NCBI GenBank assembly: GCA_036898135.1
Contig: CM072525.1
Span: 27,929,943 to 27,993,942, forward strand
Source of the DNA: Oncomelania hupensis
Taxonomy: Eukaryota > Mollusca > Gastropoda > Littorinimorpha > Pomatiopsidae
DNA: 64,000 nucleotides
Reading direction: 5' to 3'
Shown here: in pieces, positions 21,881 to 33,489 of the stretch
Layout: the number at the start of each line of letters is the position of its first letter
Position numbering within the stretch: the stretch's first letter is position 1
Notes under the pieces: generated by a model
Databases searched by the model: none
Seen by the model: the letters and a program-made list of their open reading frames with translations, nothing else
Told to the model about the DNA's origin: nothing
Program-made: the position numbers and the translations under genes

Positions 21881-23773
21881 TTTTTAACGTCCATAGGAAT
21901 CCATTATAATACCCGTGAATATAACATTTTAGAAGTATTTATTTTCTACTTCTTTCATTTCTCTTATTCTCTGAAGCGCAGTCTAGCAAAGAGTTGTATA
22001 AAATCACAAAATAATGGTCTCTGTGCCAGAACAAAAACCACTCAGCTCCCCACCACATACCCCTCTTCTTGTCTCCCCGGTGTTCTCTCCGACTTCTTTG
22101 TGAGTAAGATTGAAAAACTCAGAAAAGAACTTGACTCTCAGCCCTCTGTTCCGTTTTCTCTTGGCAAGCCCTTTCAGGGCGAACCTTTCACTTCTTTCTC
22201 TCCTGTCACAGAGTCTGACGTCCTGAAGGTCGTCAAAGCCTCTGCTCCCAAAACTTGTGACCTAGATCCCATCCCTACCTCACTCCTCTTTGAATTTCTG
22301 GATGTAGTCCTTCCTTCTCTCACTCAAGTCATCAACAATTCTCTCACCTCTGGCTCTTTTCCTGACGTCTTCAAATCCGCTCTTGTCAAGCCTCTTCTCA
22401 AAAAGCCTTCTCTCGACCCAAATGACCTAAAAAATTTCAGGCCTATATCAAATTTATCCTTTGTTTCCAAAATCATCGAAAAAATTGTTCTCTCTCAACT
22501 CAATGCACACCTGTCTTCAAACAACCTTCTTGATCCTCTTCAATCCGCTTACAGACCTAGACATAGTACAGAAACTGCTCTTGTTAAAATCACTAATGAT
22601 CTCCTCCTCTCCCTTGATCAAGGCAAACTCTCTGTTCTTGCTCTGTTAGACCTTTCATCAGCATTTGACACCATAGATCACACCATTCTCATTGACCGTC
22701 TGCAACACACTTTTGGCCTTCGTGGCACAGTTCTTGACTGGCTCACGTCATACATTACTGACAGACAACAAACTGTTTACGTTGACAATGACCGCTCTGA
22801 TCCTGCTCCGATCCTTTGTGGCGTGCCGCAAGGATCGGTTTTGGGTCCTGTCCTCTTTGTTCTGTACACATCCCCTCTTTCTGACATCATCGATTCTCAC
22901 TCTGTCAATCATCATTCCTTTGCGGACGATACACAACTTCATAAACCTTGTGACCCACAGGATCTTGGCATTACAATAAATTCGATGCAAGAGTGCATCT
23001 GTGATGTCAAGTCTTGGATGACGTTCAACAAATTGAAACTTAATGACGAAAAGACAGAAGCCATAATTATTTCATCTCCTCGCATAACATCTCAGCTTCC
23101 ATCTTCCTTTGTTGTTGGTAACTCTGTTGTCCAGTTTTCTGATTCTGTCAAAAACTTGGGCGTGATTTTGGACTCTCACCTGACTATGCAAGCTCACATT
23201 CAAACTATAATCCGAAACCTAAATTTTGAACTCCGTCGAATCAACAGTATCCGTCACTTTCTGTCTGCAAAAGCCACTCAAACTCTTGTCTCAGCTTTCA
23301 TTCTCTCACGGCTTGACTATTGTAACTCTCTCTTCTGTGGTTGCCCGGACTATCTATTGCAAAGACTTCAAAAGATTCAAAATAATGCCGCCCGTCTCAT
23401 TCTTCGCATTCCAAAATCTGCCCATATAACTCCTCATCATCTTAAATCCCTACACTGGCTTCCCATTGAACAGAGAATTGAGTACAAAATTGCTTGCCTC
23501 TGCTTCAATGGTCTCTCTTCATCCGGCCCTTCTTATCTCAAAACCATGGTTAACCCCTACATACCCTCTAGAACCCTTCGATCTTCTTCTGCCCAAAATC
23601 TCTCCATTCCACGAGTGAACAAGTCCTTTGGCAAACGCTCATTTTCATTTTCTGCTCCCACCGTCTGGAACTCCCTTCCCATGTCTCTCCATTCTTCCCA
23701 AACATCTGCTGCCTTTCGTTCTGGCCTCAAGACCAATCTGTTCAAACGTTCCTTTGCTGACATCACAATTTAA
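21881..23773 (+). CDS. CR1/L2-like LINE ORF2, reverse transcriptase, 5'-truncated
   Basis: This is the longest intact retroelement frame in the window, about 630 codons without a break. From about 22000 it reads an upstream linker, then 'NFRPISNLSFVSKIIEK', 'LLDLSSAFDTIDH' (motif A with the catalytic Asp), 'GVPQGSVLGPVLFVLYTS', 'SFADDTQLH' (motif C, FADD), the 'LSRLDYCNSLFCG' thumb segment and the C-terminal 'FGKRSFSFSAPTVWNSLP'. No endonuclease domain is present upstream; the frame runs back into an ATG microsatellite, so the copy is 5'-truncated. An intact RT suggests a young insertion. It is not expected to mobilise by itself. Confidence 0.9.
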   Translation, partial: FLTSIGIHYNTREYNILEVFIFYFFHFSYSLKRSLAKSCIKSQNNGLCARTKTTQLPTTYPSSCLPGVLSDFFVSKIEKLRKELDSQPSVPFSLGKPFQGEPFTSFSPVTESDVLKVVKASAPKTCDLDPIPTSLLFEFLDVVLPSLTQVINNSLTSGSFPDVFKSALVKPLLKKPSLDPNDLKNFRPISNLSFVSKIIEKIVLSQLNAHLSSNNLLDPLQSAYRPRHSTETALVKITNDLLLSLDQGKLSVLALLDLSSAFDTIDHTILIDRLQHTFGLRGTVLDWLTSYITDRQQTVYVDNDRSDPAPILCGVPQGSVLGPVLFVLYTSPLSDIIDSHSVNHHSFADDTQLHKPCDPQDLGITINSMQECICDVKSWMTFNKLKLNDEKTEAIIISSPRITSQLPSSFVVGNSVVQFSDSVKNLGVILDSHLTMQAHIQTIIRNLNFELRRINSIRHFLSAKATQTLVSAFILSRLDYCNSLFCGCPDYLLQRLQKIQNNAARLILRIPKSAHITPHHLKSLHWLPIEQRIEYKIACLCFNGLSSSGPSYLKTMVNPYIPSRTLRSSSAQNLSIPRVNKSFGKRSFSFSAPTVWNSLPMSLHSSQTSAAFRSGLKTNLFKRSFADITI

Positions 23774-23974
23774 ATTCGTGTTGAACTTGGCGTGTGTGTG
23801 TGTGTGTGTAGGTGGGTGTGTGTGTGTGCGTGCGTGTTTATATTATGTAATTACATTCTGTATGTTTTGTTTACCATGTTTTTATATTGTTATTGTTTAT
23901 GTGAATGTAAAGCGCTCTGAGCTTTCATTAGAAAGGGCGCTATATAAATGTTAATTATTATTATTATTATTATT
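23774..23974 (+). mobile_element. 3' UTR and (ATT)n tail of the L2-like LINE
   Basis: A GT-rich segment, then 'AAAGCGCTCTGAGC', then 'GGGCGCTATATAAATG' and TTAATTATTATT repeats. The GCGCTATATAAAT end is shared with the short family C elements at about 40400 and 63210 and with the LINE end near 760. Confidence 0.8.
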
Positions 23975-24449
23975 CTAAAGATATTTGCAGGTTTATTCCA
24001 GCCTATTACGAATCCCGTCCTTTTTACCCTCGCTGCACAATGTAAGTGGAAAACTTCACATTGCGCCACATTTTTACCGGTAAATTCCTTGTTTGTTGGG
24101 ATATTTTGCTCAAACTTACAATAATGCTCTAGGAATGACACAAGGAACACCCCTGTGCATTTTAAATAATAAAATCAATCAAGCAATCTTTAATTTAATG
24201 TCTGTTCACACATCTAGGTGATATTAGACATTCAAAATGTAAATTTTATAGCATTTTAACTATTTCAAAACATAATTTCAAAACAGTCTATACAAGTATA
24301 CGAACAGGAGATTTAGCTTTCACAACGTCTGAAACATTTGGATGATATAGAACCATGTCTATAGAATGTATTCAATTATGCTATGTCCATTTACTTTAAA
24401 TATGTCTTTTAAAACGCATGCGTTTAATTTCATATATAAACTCCATGCG

Positions 24450-26160
24450 TTTATTCTTAATTCAAATAGAAGGTGATGAACTGATAGACTTTTATTATAT
24501 ATACATTTACACCAGCTGAGTATTTAGTGCTCCATGCGTTCATTCTTAATTTAAATATTAATTTAGAAAGAGGTCTTGAACAATTCAGTATAAATATATT
24601 TTTAATGCTATTATCATGATACACTGCCTTTTCTAGTAAGGAAAACATTTCATGATTACACATATTCAAATTTGTTATAGTTATAGAATCTGACGACCTT
24701 TGTGCTCCCTCCTTAGCTAATCTGTCACATACCTCATTCCAATGAATTCCGCAATGTGATGGAACCCAACAGAAATCAATATTTATTCCTCTAGAAATTA
24801 CACAATGTATCAAATGTTTAATTTTATATATAAACTCCCTTCTATCTTTACAGTTCCACTGTCTTAATGCATATAGAACCGCTTTTGAATCAACGCAAAA
24901 TAATATACCAAATAATTATAAAGGTGACGTCATGATGAAATTTAAAGCCATCAAAATAGCTTAAAGCTCAGCTGTAAATATAGAAAATCCATTTCCTAAA
25001 TAATATGACCTTCTTATATTTATTTCAGGAATAATATATGCTGATCCACTATCCGAAGAATCTAAAACTGATCCATCAGTAAAAATCTGCATACGGGTTT
25101 TGTAATTACAAAGTTTAAATATGCTTTTTTTAAACCTCAGTAACTAATAAATTAGGAGTATTCTCTTTTTTTTTAGTTTGGCTATAGTCAATATCAATAT
25201 GTGCACATAAATGCCCCCATAGTGGAATCAGTGGTTTCATTGGAAGAACTGAAACTGATGTGATATCAATGTCACACTTATCAAAAAGGTCTTTTGTATA
25301 GTTTCTAGTGCCGGGGGTTTCAGTATAAATAGTATCCCCACTTTCTGGAAATTTAGTGCTTTAAATTCCCACTGTCGCTGTCTTCATCATTTGCTCTTTC
25401 CCATTCCTGATCTGTCCTGTCACTCTGCTATACTTTCTTCTTCTTCGCTAGTTCAATGACCTACCTTTTTTCTTGAAAACTCTTCCTGGACAAGACTCCT
25501 TGTTTGTGTATGAGGTCTGTTGGATCAGCTTGGGAGTGTTGGACGCTTTCTGCCGGGTGGTCACTAGGGCTTCCTATGATTGTATTATTTCGCACTATAG
25601 GCATTTTATATGTATGTGTTTAGTTGATGATTTATAATGATGGTTGTATTCTATTTTGTTTTTGTAACCGGGGTGTTCGCGTAGTTGAGGTCAACCCTCA
25701 GCCGTCCCCCGCGTGGGATGTCTTTATTGTAAAGTGACTGGCCGGTGGAGGGCATTCAATTTTCCCACTAGGGTTGTTTCGGCAGATCTTTTATGCGGAT
25801 CGGGGGTTGTCCGGTCCTGATTTGGCTCGGAAGAGTCCGCTGGACCTAAAGCAACAATAAATCAATCAATTGGCTGCAAGTACTTCATATTTTGGGATAA
25901 TCTTGTTGAGCGTCAATATATAGTTCATCATACACCGAATTTGGAACAGATAAACCCCTTGCCACATATTTGGAAGTAGCCAGCTGACGTTGTTGATTTA
26001 ATGATAATATTCCAGCTTCTTGAAATATTCGCAGAGTGTTAGCATGAACTGAAACTCCTAATGCAATTTTAATAGCTCTACTGTCAATACCCTGTTATTT
26101 ATTTAATAATGAATTATTTGCAGAAAAATATGCTTCCTGACCATAAATAAACTTTTAAAT
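24450..26160 (-). pseudogene. RNase H-bearing LINE ORF2, interrupted by family E
   Basis: Minus strand, 5' to 3': a segment at about 26150-25870 ('AIKIALGVSVHANTLR', 'AGILSLNQQRQLATSKYVAR'), then a family E insertion (25303-25866). Next come 'IPLWGHLCAHIDIDYS' and an RNase H domain: 'IFTDGSVLDSSDSGSAY' with the first Asp, 'FTAEL' with the Glu (followed by a stop), 'VDSKAVLYAL' with the second Asp, and 'DFCWVPSHCGIHWNEVCDRL' with His and Asp. RNase H after RT is typical of the I/Jockey-like branch. At least three stops or frameshifts make it a pseudogene. Confidence 0.8.
25303..25866 (+). mobile_element. Family E retroposon nested in the RNase H LINE
   Basis: Head 'GTGCCGGGGGTTTCAG' with a TATAAATAG box; tail '...GACCTAAAGCAACAATAA' followed by ATCA units. 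It splits the LINE reading frame of 24450-26160 and so is younger. I could not identify a clean target-site duplication. Confidence 0.8.
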
Positions 26161-26187
26161 TCATGCAGTCTATCGGTGCAACATCTT

Positions 26188-26191
<4 letters not shown>

Positions 26192-26222
<31 letters not shown>

Positions 26223-26236
26223 ACACACACAGAGAT

Positions 26237-26316
<80 letters not shown>
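26192..26316 (+). repeat. CT-CA-GA compound microsatellite
   Basis: CT (26192-26210), CA (26211-26231) and GA (26236-26316) runs in series; the CT and GA arms can fold back on each other. Confidence 0.95.
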
Positions 26317-26319
<3 letters not shown>

Positions 26320-27343
26320 CTGCACAGTTTTTGGGACTCTTTACATTTTGTCTATAGGTAGTTTTGTTCACACGATGTACTAATGTAAATAGGCCTACTC
26401 CTCTTTGTGTGATATGGGTAATTTTCCTCACACGACGGGTTAATAAGTTGCACAATACGTCATCAAACCCAGGGCTCTTTGCAACCGATGCCCACCCAAC
26501 CCCTTAATCTTCTTCATTCGCCAATCTGCATGCCATCTGAGCGTTCTAAGAGCAATTAGCCAACACCCGTTCGGCGAAAAATCTCCTTCACTCTATTGTG
26601 AAGCCTTTCTAACGTTAAGCCACATCTTTAAACTTCCTTCATCCCTGAAACATCTCCTTCACACGCTCAACAATAAAACACATAGAATGCCCCTAGACGG
26701 AGTTACCTGGTTTATTTGAATAATATGACTCAAGACTTCAGGGCTTATTTGATTCTTATCTGTGAATCGAAACGAACCCAGGATTACGAATCGCCAAATG
26801 TGCTATAATGTGTTGTTTTTTGTAAACTAGCTGCATAGCAAAAACTCCGGCAGCAGTTTTGAAACTGGGGATTTGTTCAACCTTAACTCCTGTTTTAATT
26901 GCAGGTGGTCTATTTTTAAACCTCGCAACAGCCATATCCCCTTTTAATTTTAAACGGCTTCCGGCATGGCATAGCTATAAAATAAATAAATAAAAAAAAT
27001 ATTTAAAAAATTATAATAATACACTATGCTTTTTCACATAGAAGCAAATAGTTTAAATGTATGGCTTACCCTATTCGTGGAACAAGGGCCTATACATTCT
27101 TTGTCAGCATGAAAACATTTCTGAATGTCTTGCTTCCGAGACTTGGAGCACAGTGAAAAAAAATCTGATTAAAGAATGCATAACCTACTTCCAAAACTAA
27201 TAACAAAATATTCAAATTTCCCAAAGCAATAAAACCAGTTTATATTAGCAACATTTTATAATAAGAACAATATTACTAAGGAAAGTAACTAAGTCCACTC
27301 AAAAATAACCTTAGCTATAGATTTCTTACTTTCCCTCTTCTTC

Positions 27344-27344
<1 letters not shown>
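26317..27344. other. No gene recognised
   Basis: Unique, moderately AT-rich sequence with no long open frame and no repeat seen elsewhere in the window. Confidence 0.5.
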
Positions 27345-27418
<74 letters not shown>

Positions 27419-27424
27419 CTCTCT
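27345..27424 (+). repeat. (CT)n microsatellite
   Basis: About 78 bp of CT with one CG interruption. Confidence 0.95.
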
Positions 27425-27606
27425 TTTTCTTTTTCTTATTAACACTAAGAATAAGAAGAATAAAAGAAAATAACCTCAAACATACTGGCAAACACACTAC
27501 TTAACTCATAAAAAAATACTGCCCGTAACATGTGCTATTTATGCATTTATTGTACACGCCTAGTGCTGCCAACATTATCTGTTCATAATAATTAATAATC
27601 CTAATA

Positions 27607-27790
27607 ATGCCATTATTAAAGAGAAGAGGGGGGAGGAGAGTAGTGAGGAAACCGGAGCATACGGAGTGAACCATCGGTGAGCTGAATAGTCTCGTACCTA
27701 AGTCACGTAAGTTCGCCCATTGCGAGAATCGAACTCGCGACCCTTGGCACGGGAAACCGGTGACTAATCCATGATAGCCTGGGGGACCTA
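27607..27790 (-). mobile_element. tRNA-SINE family B (copy B1)
   Basis: On the minus strand a B box 'GAGTTCGATTCTCG' and an unclear A box precede the body. The body includes 'TACGAGACTATTCAGC' and a damaged 'CTCCGGTTTCCTC' core. The plus-strand order is the same as in the better copy at 39590-39765. It lies about 440 bp past the stop of the large gene. Confidence 0.7.
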
Positions 27791-28226
27791 GAAAAAAATA
27801 TGCTATGACCCTAAACAAATTGTTATAGAAAAGATTTTCACTGCATTATGACAGCACGATCAGTTGCTACTTCCCATAAAAAATCGGACACAGTTGGTGT
27901 GCGGCATACTTTTTAGCGGCTATTTAAAGGTCACGGCCAAGGTCACAGTCCACAAAAATCGTTAGAACCCTATCAAGTAGCACCTTGTTTGAAAGGTAAT
28001 AAAAATGCATTGTCAAAAACGTTATAATAATTAACGATACTGTTGACTGGTTAAAGTTAATGATGTAGAAAGTTATGTAAATGCTCTATGAGACAACAGA
28101 TACAATAATAAACAATGAACAATATGAACATATTAATTACACTGCAAACCATTATACTATGTAGTCAGTTTCTTTAACTTAATTTGATAACGCAAAACCT
28201 TACTGAACATTTGTGCTCCAATCCTG

Positions 28227-31200
28227 CTACACTTCATCGGGATGGGGTGGGGGAGTGTTGCAGCAGCTAAGACCCCGGCACTCCTTGCAGGCAGGAGAAC
28301 AAAGAAGCCTGTACCTCCTGCATGAACAGCGGGATTGGGCATCACAATTTCCCGAGCATGAGCATCGGATTATCTTCAGCAGCTTTGGTGGAGCAGCAGG
28401 AAGCAGGGTTGTCACTGGCAGTAGCATGTTGCCCTCCAGCTTCCATCCACATGTTGTTGGGCATGCGTCCTGCTGCTTGCCCATCCACTCTTGTACTTGC
28501 CAGTAGACGCGATGACTGTGAAATCGTGCAGCCGCAGACGTTGGGGGCAGCGTATTCACCTGAACAAAGGTTGTTCCAAGGGCCACTTTCCTACAGAAGG
28601 TGCGATACCTCAGTTCGTCTATTCTATCATGTTCTTTGCCACCATATAGGAGTACAAGGGCTGTCTCTCCTGCTGCTTCTACTTCTTCTGTCACTGACGA
28701 TGCCTCCAGAAATGTTTTGGCAGCCTTTTGAAAGCAGGTGCTGGACCTCAGTTTTGTGAGAGCTACAGCCTTGCCAATGCCAAAGGGCCTGGACGTGGTG
28801 TCACAACCTGTAAGGGCATGCAGAACTAACATGAGATGACGTAACGGGAACCCAATGACATCAACAAGTCGTTTTATGTCCCACACTTTCTTCTTTTGCT
28901 GTTGTTTGTCTGAATAGAAGTAGACATCATGGTCTTCGGCACACAGGTAATATATCAACAACACCAACAGGTCCGTGTCTTCACCTACCACAGCCGCGCT
29001 CTTGTATTTAGCTGCCTGTTGAGCTGCCAGGACAATCTGCAAGTCAGCGTCTGACTTCGCTTGTATGACTGTGCATGTCCGCTCCAAGCATGAACCAAGG
29101 AGAGAAATGAATCTCTGCTTGTTCTCCTTGTGTGCAAGAAATACTTCCTTAGTAGACAGCAGGGCCATGCCAGGAGTAAAATGAACCGGTACTCCTTTCT
29201 TTCCTTTTGTGCGTCTTATATGGGTCATATCCTTGGTTGAGGGTCCAGACCCATATCCATCAAAGACTACCACGGCATGGGGATATTGGCTATTTACATA
29301 ACTGACGTAAAAGTCAACAATGCTTTGGAATGTGGAGCCCCGCTTCCAGGGTGCTTGTATTCGTTGTAGTAAGGAACCTCCGTCCACAACATACTGGAGG
29401 TCACGGGGTAGAGAACACATGGGAGGTTCAGACACCATCTTCCACAGCTCATCGGCCAGTGATGCCTTGTTTGGTAGTCTCATTATTTCTGGAGATTCAA
29501 ACAAAGATGATGGATAACTGCATAGCTCGTATTTGAATATTTCTTGTTCTTCTCCGCTCATTTGACCTTGTGCTGCAGTAATAAACCGTTGAAATAGCAG
29601 CTGTGCGTCGATGTTGATGGGTGCTCCAACCCCTTTATTCGACTGCCTGGTGGCCAGAGTCCTGACTTGTTCTTTCCTTGTAAATTTAAGCTCACCAGCA
29701 TTCTGTCCCTCTAATGACCGGATTATCTGTTCTCCAATCTTTTTTGCCTCATGGGCGTTAACAGTGAGGTCAGCAGTCACTCCTGTGGCAATGTTTCTGA
29801 GCGTAGGGTCTTCCGAAAATGGGCTCCTTTCTTGAAGATAGGCGCCTATCTTGACCATATCCTCCATATCTTTCTGAACTCTTGCTTCTCCAAGTTCTGC
29901 ATGTTCATCACTCGTTGCTCGCCGAATACCAGTCAATTCCTGCATGGCATGGTTAATACCGGCACATGCAGGCAGCGACAGCACCCATTTTGCTCGCTGA
30001 GCCTCTGTGATACCTCGGGTTCTCGTAAGACCACCTGTGGTCTTCGCACTGCGCATTAGGGTCTGTTCAATAACAAGATCGGAGGATAATCCAGCCCAAT
30101 ACCTGTCAGACCTCCGAATAACATAGTGACCATCCATGAAGCTTTTAAAGACGTTGGGGTTCACTTTGTCCAGCTTATTCATCATCTGTAGGTACAGGTA
30201 GACTGATTTGGCATAGAGGTTGTGCCCAGTAGCTGCTAAGTACGGCAACATCTCATGCATGGTTGACAAGTGTAACAGCCAGTTGCCAGTTCTCTCAGCC
30301 TTGAGAAATCGCTTCAGAATGTCAACTGTTGTCATATACTGCAGCCACAGCTGGCATGTTTTGCTGGTTAGACCAAGTGACATTTTCTGTTCGTGAATCC
30401 GTTTGCTCATACGTTCCAAGCAAGGGCTGTCTTTCAGGTTCTCTGCTGTTATCTCGCCTTTGAGCAGTTTGGCATGAGTGTGAACAACAGCATTCATGTC
30501 TTCAAAGTCGTTTACCGCCTCTCCCAACACTTCTGGCATATGAGACTGGAGAGGTTCCCAAGATACATCACAACGCCCATCTATGTCACTGCTTGATGCT
30601 CCATCAATAAGTACAACAGAGGCATCAGTGTACTGAGCATCGTTGCTGTCGCTGGGTTTTGGTAATTTTGGAAGAGGGATTTGCAGAAGGTCTGCAATAA
30701 GAAGGGCATGCAGGGCTGTGTCTATCATGATGTGTGCACGCACTGCACGCTCCACTGCATCACCATTTAAAATTGCTGACACTGAATTTGGGGCGTACAC
30801 AAGAGACATGACTTCCTGTAAGCCAGAATCTGCCATAAGGTGGCCAATGCAAGCCAGAAAACTTTTCTCTAGATGGAAGGGTCCAAGTCGCAAGATGATT
30901 GACCTAAGATGACTTTCTTCCGGTTCACTTTGTATAATGTCAAGAGCCTTCCACCAGAGAGGCTGGTCAAATGTCAGAACTGCAGTTTTGTTGTTTCGTT
31001 TTGCTTCAGAACAAATATAGTGCAGAGTGGAGAGTATGCATGTTCTGTCTGTGGGGTTAAGGTCGATCATGGGTAAAAACAGAACAGATGACTGCCCAGG
31101 AAAAGCACCTTGGTGTACAGCCTGCATTACTCCAGACCAAGAAGGTCTGTCTGGCTTAAGCAGCCAGCAGGACTTCCAGAGTAACTCAACTTCCATTGTT

Positions 31201-33359
31201 GGATCCTGCACAATTTGTGTTTCAAGTCTTTCCAGCTTGAGACTTTTCAGACCACCTGTTTCTTCTCTGTTGAAATATTTGATTTCAATTTTAGCCTTTC
31301 TTACTATTTCTTCAGATCTGATGTTAGTTCGTCTCTTAACCATCAGCTTGCCATGCATCATTGGCGTCACAGTGGCGATAATTCCCATCCCATGGAATGT
31401 GTTGTAACCGCCAATGGTATTAGTGTTGTGGTCCAAATTGTCGGCCATGTACTGTGCAAAATGGCCATCGGGAAAGGTAGTGCTCTCAGCATGGGTTGGA
31501 GAAATGGCGGCACTCATTTCATAAGTCTTTATTTCGTCGTACGAGGGAGAAAATCCAAGTGCATGAAGGGTTTCATTAAGAAACTTGGAAGCAAAGAGAT
31601 GGTGCACCTGCACGCCTAGTCCCAGAGGCAAGGGACACAATAACATCCTTGGGCGAGCTGCTTGCATTATTACTTGTCCAACTGATGCAATTTTCAGATC
31701 CGCTTTGCCACAGAAGATAATGCTCAACAGTAGCCTTAGAGACTCTGGAACAAACTGCAAATTAAAGCTTAATGATTCAATGTCATCCTGACTGGGGTAT
31801 GCATCACGTGACGCTGCTACAGATTTAATGTCACTTTTAATAAGCTCTGCAGCTGCCTTGAGTATCTGTATCCTCTGGGCCTCCTCGTCGTTACCTTGTC
31901 TGGCATAAAACGAGTGCAGAATAGAAGATGCAGTTTTTTTGCACGTAACAACGTTAGCCTTCCCATCCACACATGTGATTATAACGTCATCGCCAAAGTG
32001 TTTCTTTAATTCGTGTTTCATCTTGGGATGGCTGTATGCTTCATCCCCTCCATTGATTTCTTTCATCTTTGAGATCAAATCATTGATAGTGATCTGTTCA
32101 TCGTCATTTTCTTCAAGAAAACGCACAGCTTTCTGAAAGGCCTCAGTCAAGGCTTCATTTTTTCGGCGGCCACGTTTTGCTTGCTGATTCTGCTGATCTG
32201 AAGCAGTTTCCCGAGGTCTCTTCAATGACTGAAATCGACTATTACAATCTTTGTGATACACTGCATCTGCAGCAACTAAATCATTAACAAGTTCCAGTCT
32301 TGCAGTGACCTTTTGTGCCCAGTCATCATTCCTGCGCTTTGCACAAGCCATGTGAAGAGTTTCTTTATATTCTAATGTTCGAACTGTATACCACTCATCT
32401 TTTGGTTGTAGACGCCTTTTTTCAGTTTTGTCTACAGTTTTTGAACAAAACAAACAGCTGTTCTTGAAATCAAACTGTGCCGTGCTTGACCTTCTGGACC
32501 GTGAACTTGATTCTGAACTAATGTTGTTCAAGTATGTCTTTATACTTTTTTTGTTAGTATAGTTGCGACGACAAGCAACGTGTACAAAGTCACCCTCACT
32601 GATCTCTAATGACTCTCCTCTTGTTTTGCTAGCAAGCAAAATACTAGAAACTCCTTTTTTTGTCGGATAAATGATGCCGTCATCTTGGTTCCTTGATTTT
32701 CGGCAAATGCCGCATACAGCTTCAGAAACCCTGGTGACAATTATTACTGAACAATCTAATAACTGAATTCTTTGAGCTTATAAGACTAAATCGTAAATAA
32801 AATAAAATAAATAAATAAATTTAAAAAAAAAAAATAATAATAAATTAATGTATATAAATGTTTGACATTGTTTTACCTACCATACATTCACGTTTAAGTA
32901 GCCCTGGTAACAAAATATATATTACTATAAAATCTAAGAAATTAAATATCAGATCTGAGCATATTGAAATAATACTAAATCGTAAAAAAGAGAACATATA
33001 TATATAAAATTATCACATTGTTTCGCCTATCATACATTTATACTTTAAAAACCCTGGTGACAAAATGTATATTTTAAAAAAAATCTAAGAAATGAATTCT
33101 CTGAGCATATTGGCAAAAGACTAAATAGAAAAAAAAAATAATGTAGACACAATTTTGACATTGTTTCGCTTACCATACATTCAAACCTATTGTTATCTAA
33201 ATATGCAATTTTCGCCTGAACAAGACAAAATTATCCCCTCCCCTTAACTAACATACCTGCATGCGATAATTAGCTTGCAGTTTACATCTAATATTGTTGC
33301 AAAACAACTTACAAAACGCGATCAGCATCATTTTGCTGTATCCCATTGTTTGCCGCCAT
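28227..33359 (-). CDS. Two-exon gene: zinc-module / PIN-like nuclease / CXC protein, about 1516 aa
   Basis: Exon 1 is 33359-33313: ATG with Kozak context GAGATGG, encoding MAANNGIQQNDADRV plus two bases, then the donor GTAAGT. Exon 2 is 32730-28227, after acceptor CACCAG; the phases join exactly (TT+G, Leu16). Unspliced, exon 2 alone has no ATG before its first zinc ligands. Seen: C22-x2-C25...H66-x2-C69; a second cluster C108-x2-C111...H142-x2-C145 and H175-x2-C178; a low-complexity basic segment; 'NTFHGMGIIA'-type motifs; 'LTFDQPLWWKALDI' and 'LGPFHLEKS' in the middle; and a PIN/FEN1-like region with VVFDG (about 1170-1174), SDADLQ (about 1242) and GEDTDLLVLL (about 1265). Then follow 'LTGCDTTS' (about 1322) and a C-terminal CXC cluster at about 1470-1507 with C-x-C-x3-C and C-x-C-x6-C spacing. 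Similar uncharacterised multi-copy proteins occur in many aquatic animals (recalled, not searched). Function unknown; a nucleic-acid nuclease or transposon-derived protein is inferred. No AATAAA was seen on the minus strand nearer than 27546-27551. Confidence 0.85.
32731..33185 (-). repeat. Tandem repeat in intron 1 that includes the splice acceptor
   Basis: CCCTGGTRACAA starts at 32729, 32902 and 33052 on the plus strand. Each is followed by similar AT-rich DNA ('AATCTAAGAAAT', 'GAGCATATTG', 'GACTAAATCGTAA') and ends with 'TTTCGCYTACCATACATT'. Units are about 150-173 bp. On the gene strand each unit carries a CACCAG/TACCAG acceptor-like site and two of three a GTAAG/GTAGG donor-like site. 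Only the unit at 32729 leads into open coding sequence. Confidence 0.8.
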
Positions 33360-33489
33360 CTCGATAAAACAATGCTGCCAGAGGTCAGAATGACGTTACC
33401 TGCGACCCACTTTTGTGGAATGCTGCAGTGCGATGTGTGATAGAGGAACAGCGTCAAAAGGGGGCGAACACGGAAAATAACGATTTTCA

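Noticed and set aside
28213..31791. Plus-strand frames of 60-145 codons opposite the large gene
   Set aside because: Shadows of the minus-strand coding exon; no start context, domain or splice evidence.
28227..32639. Start of the large protein at 32639
   Set aside because: That codon is TTG, not ATG, and the open frame continues upstream through C22/C25 of the first zinc module to the acceptor at 32730.
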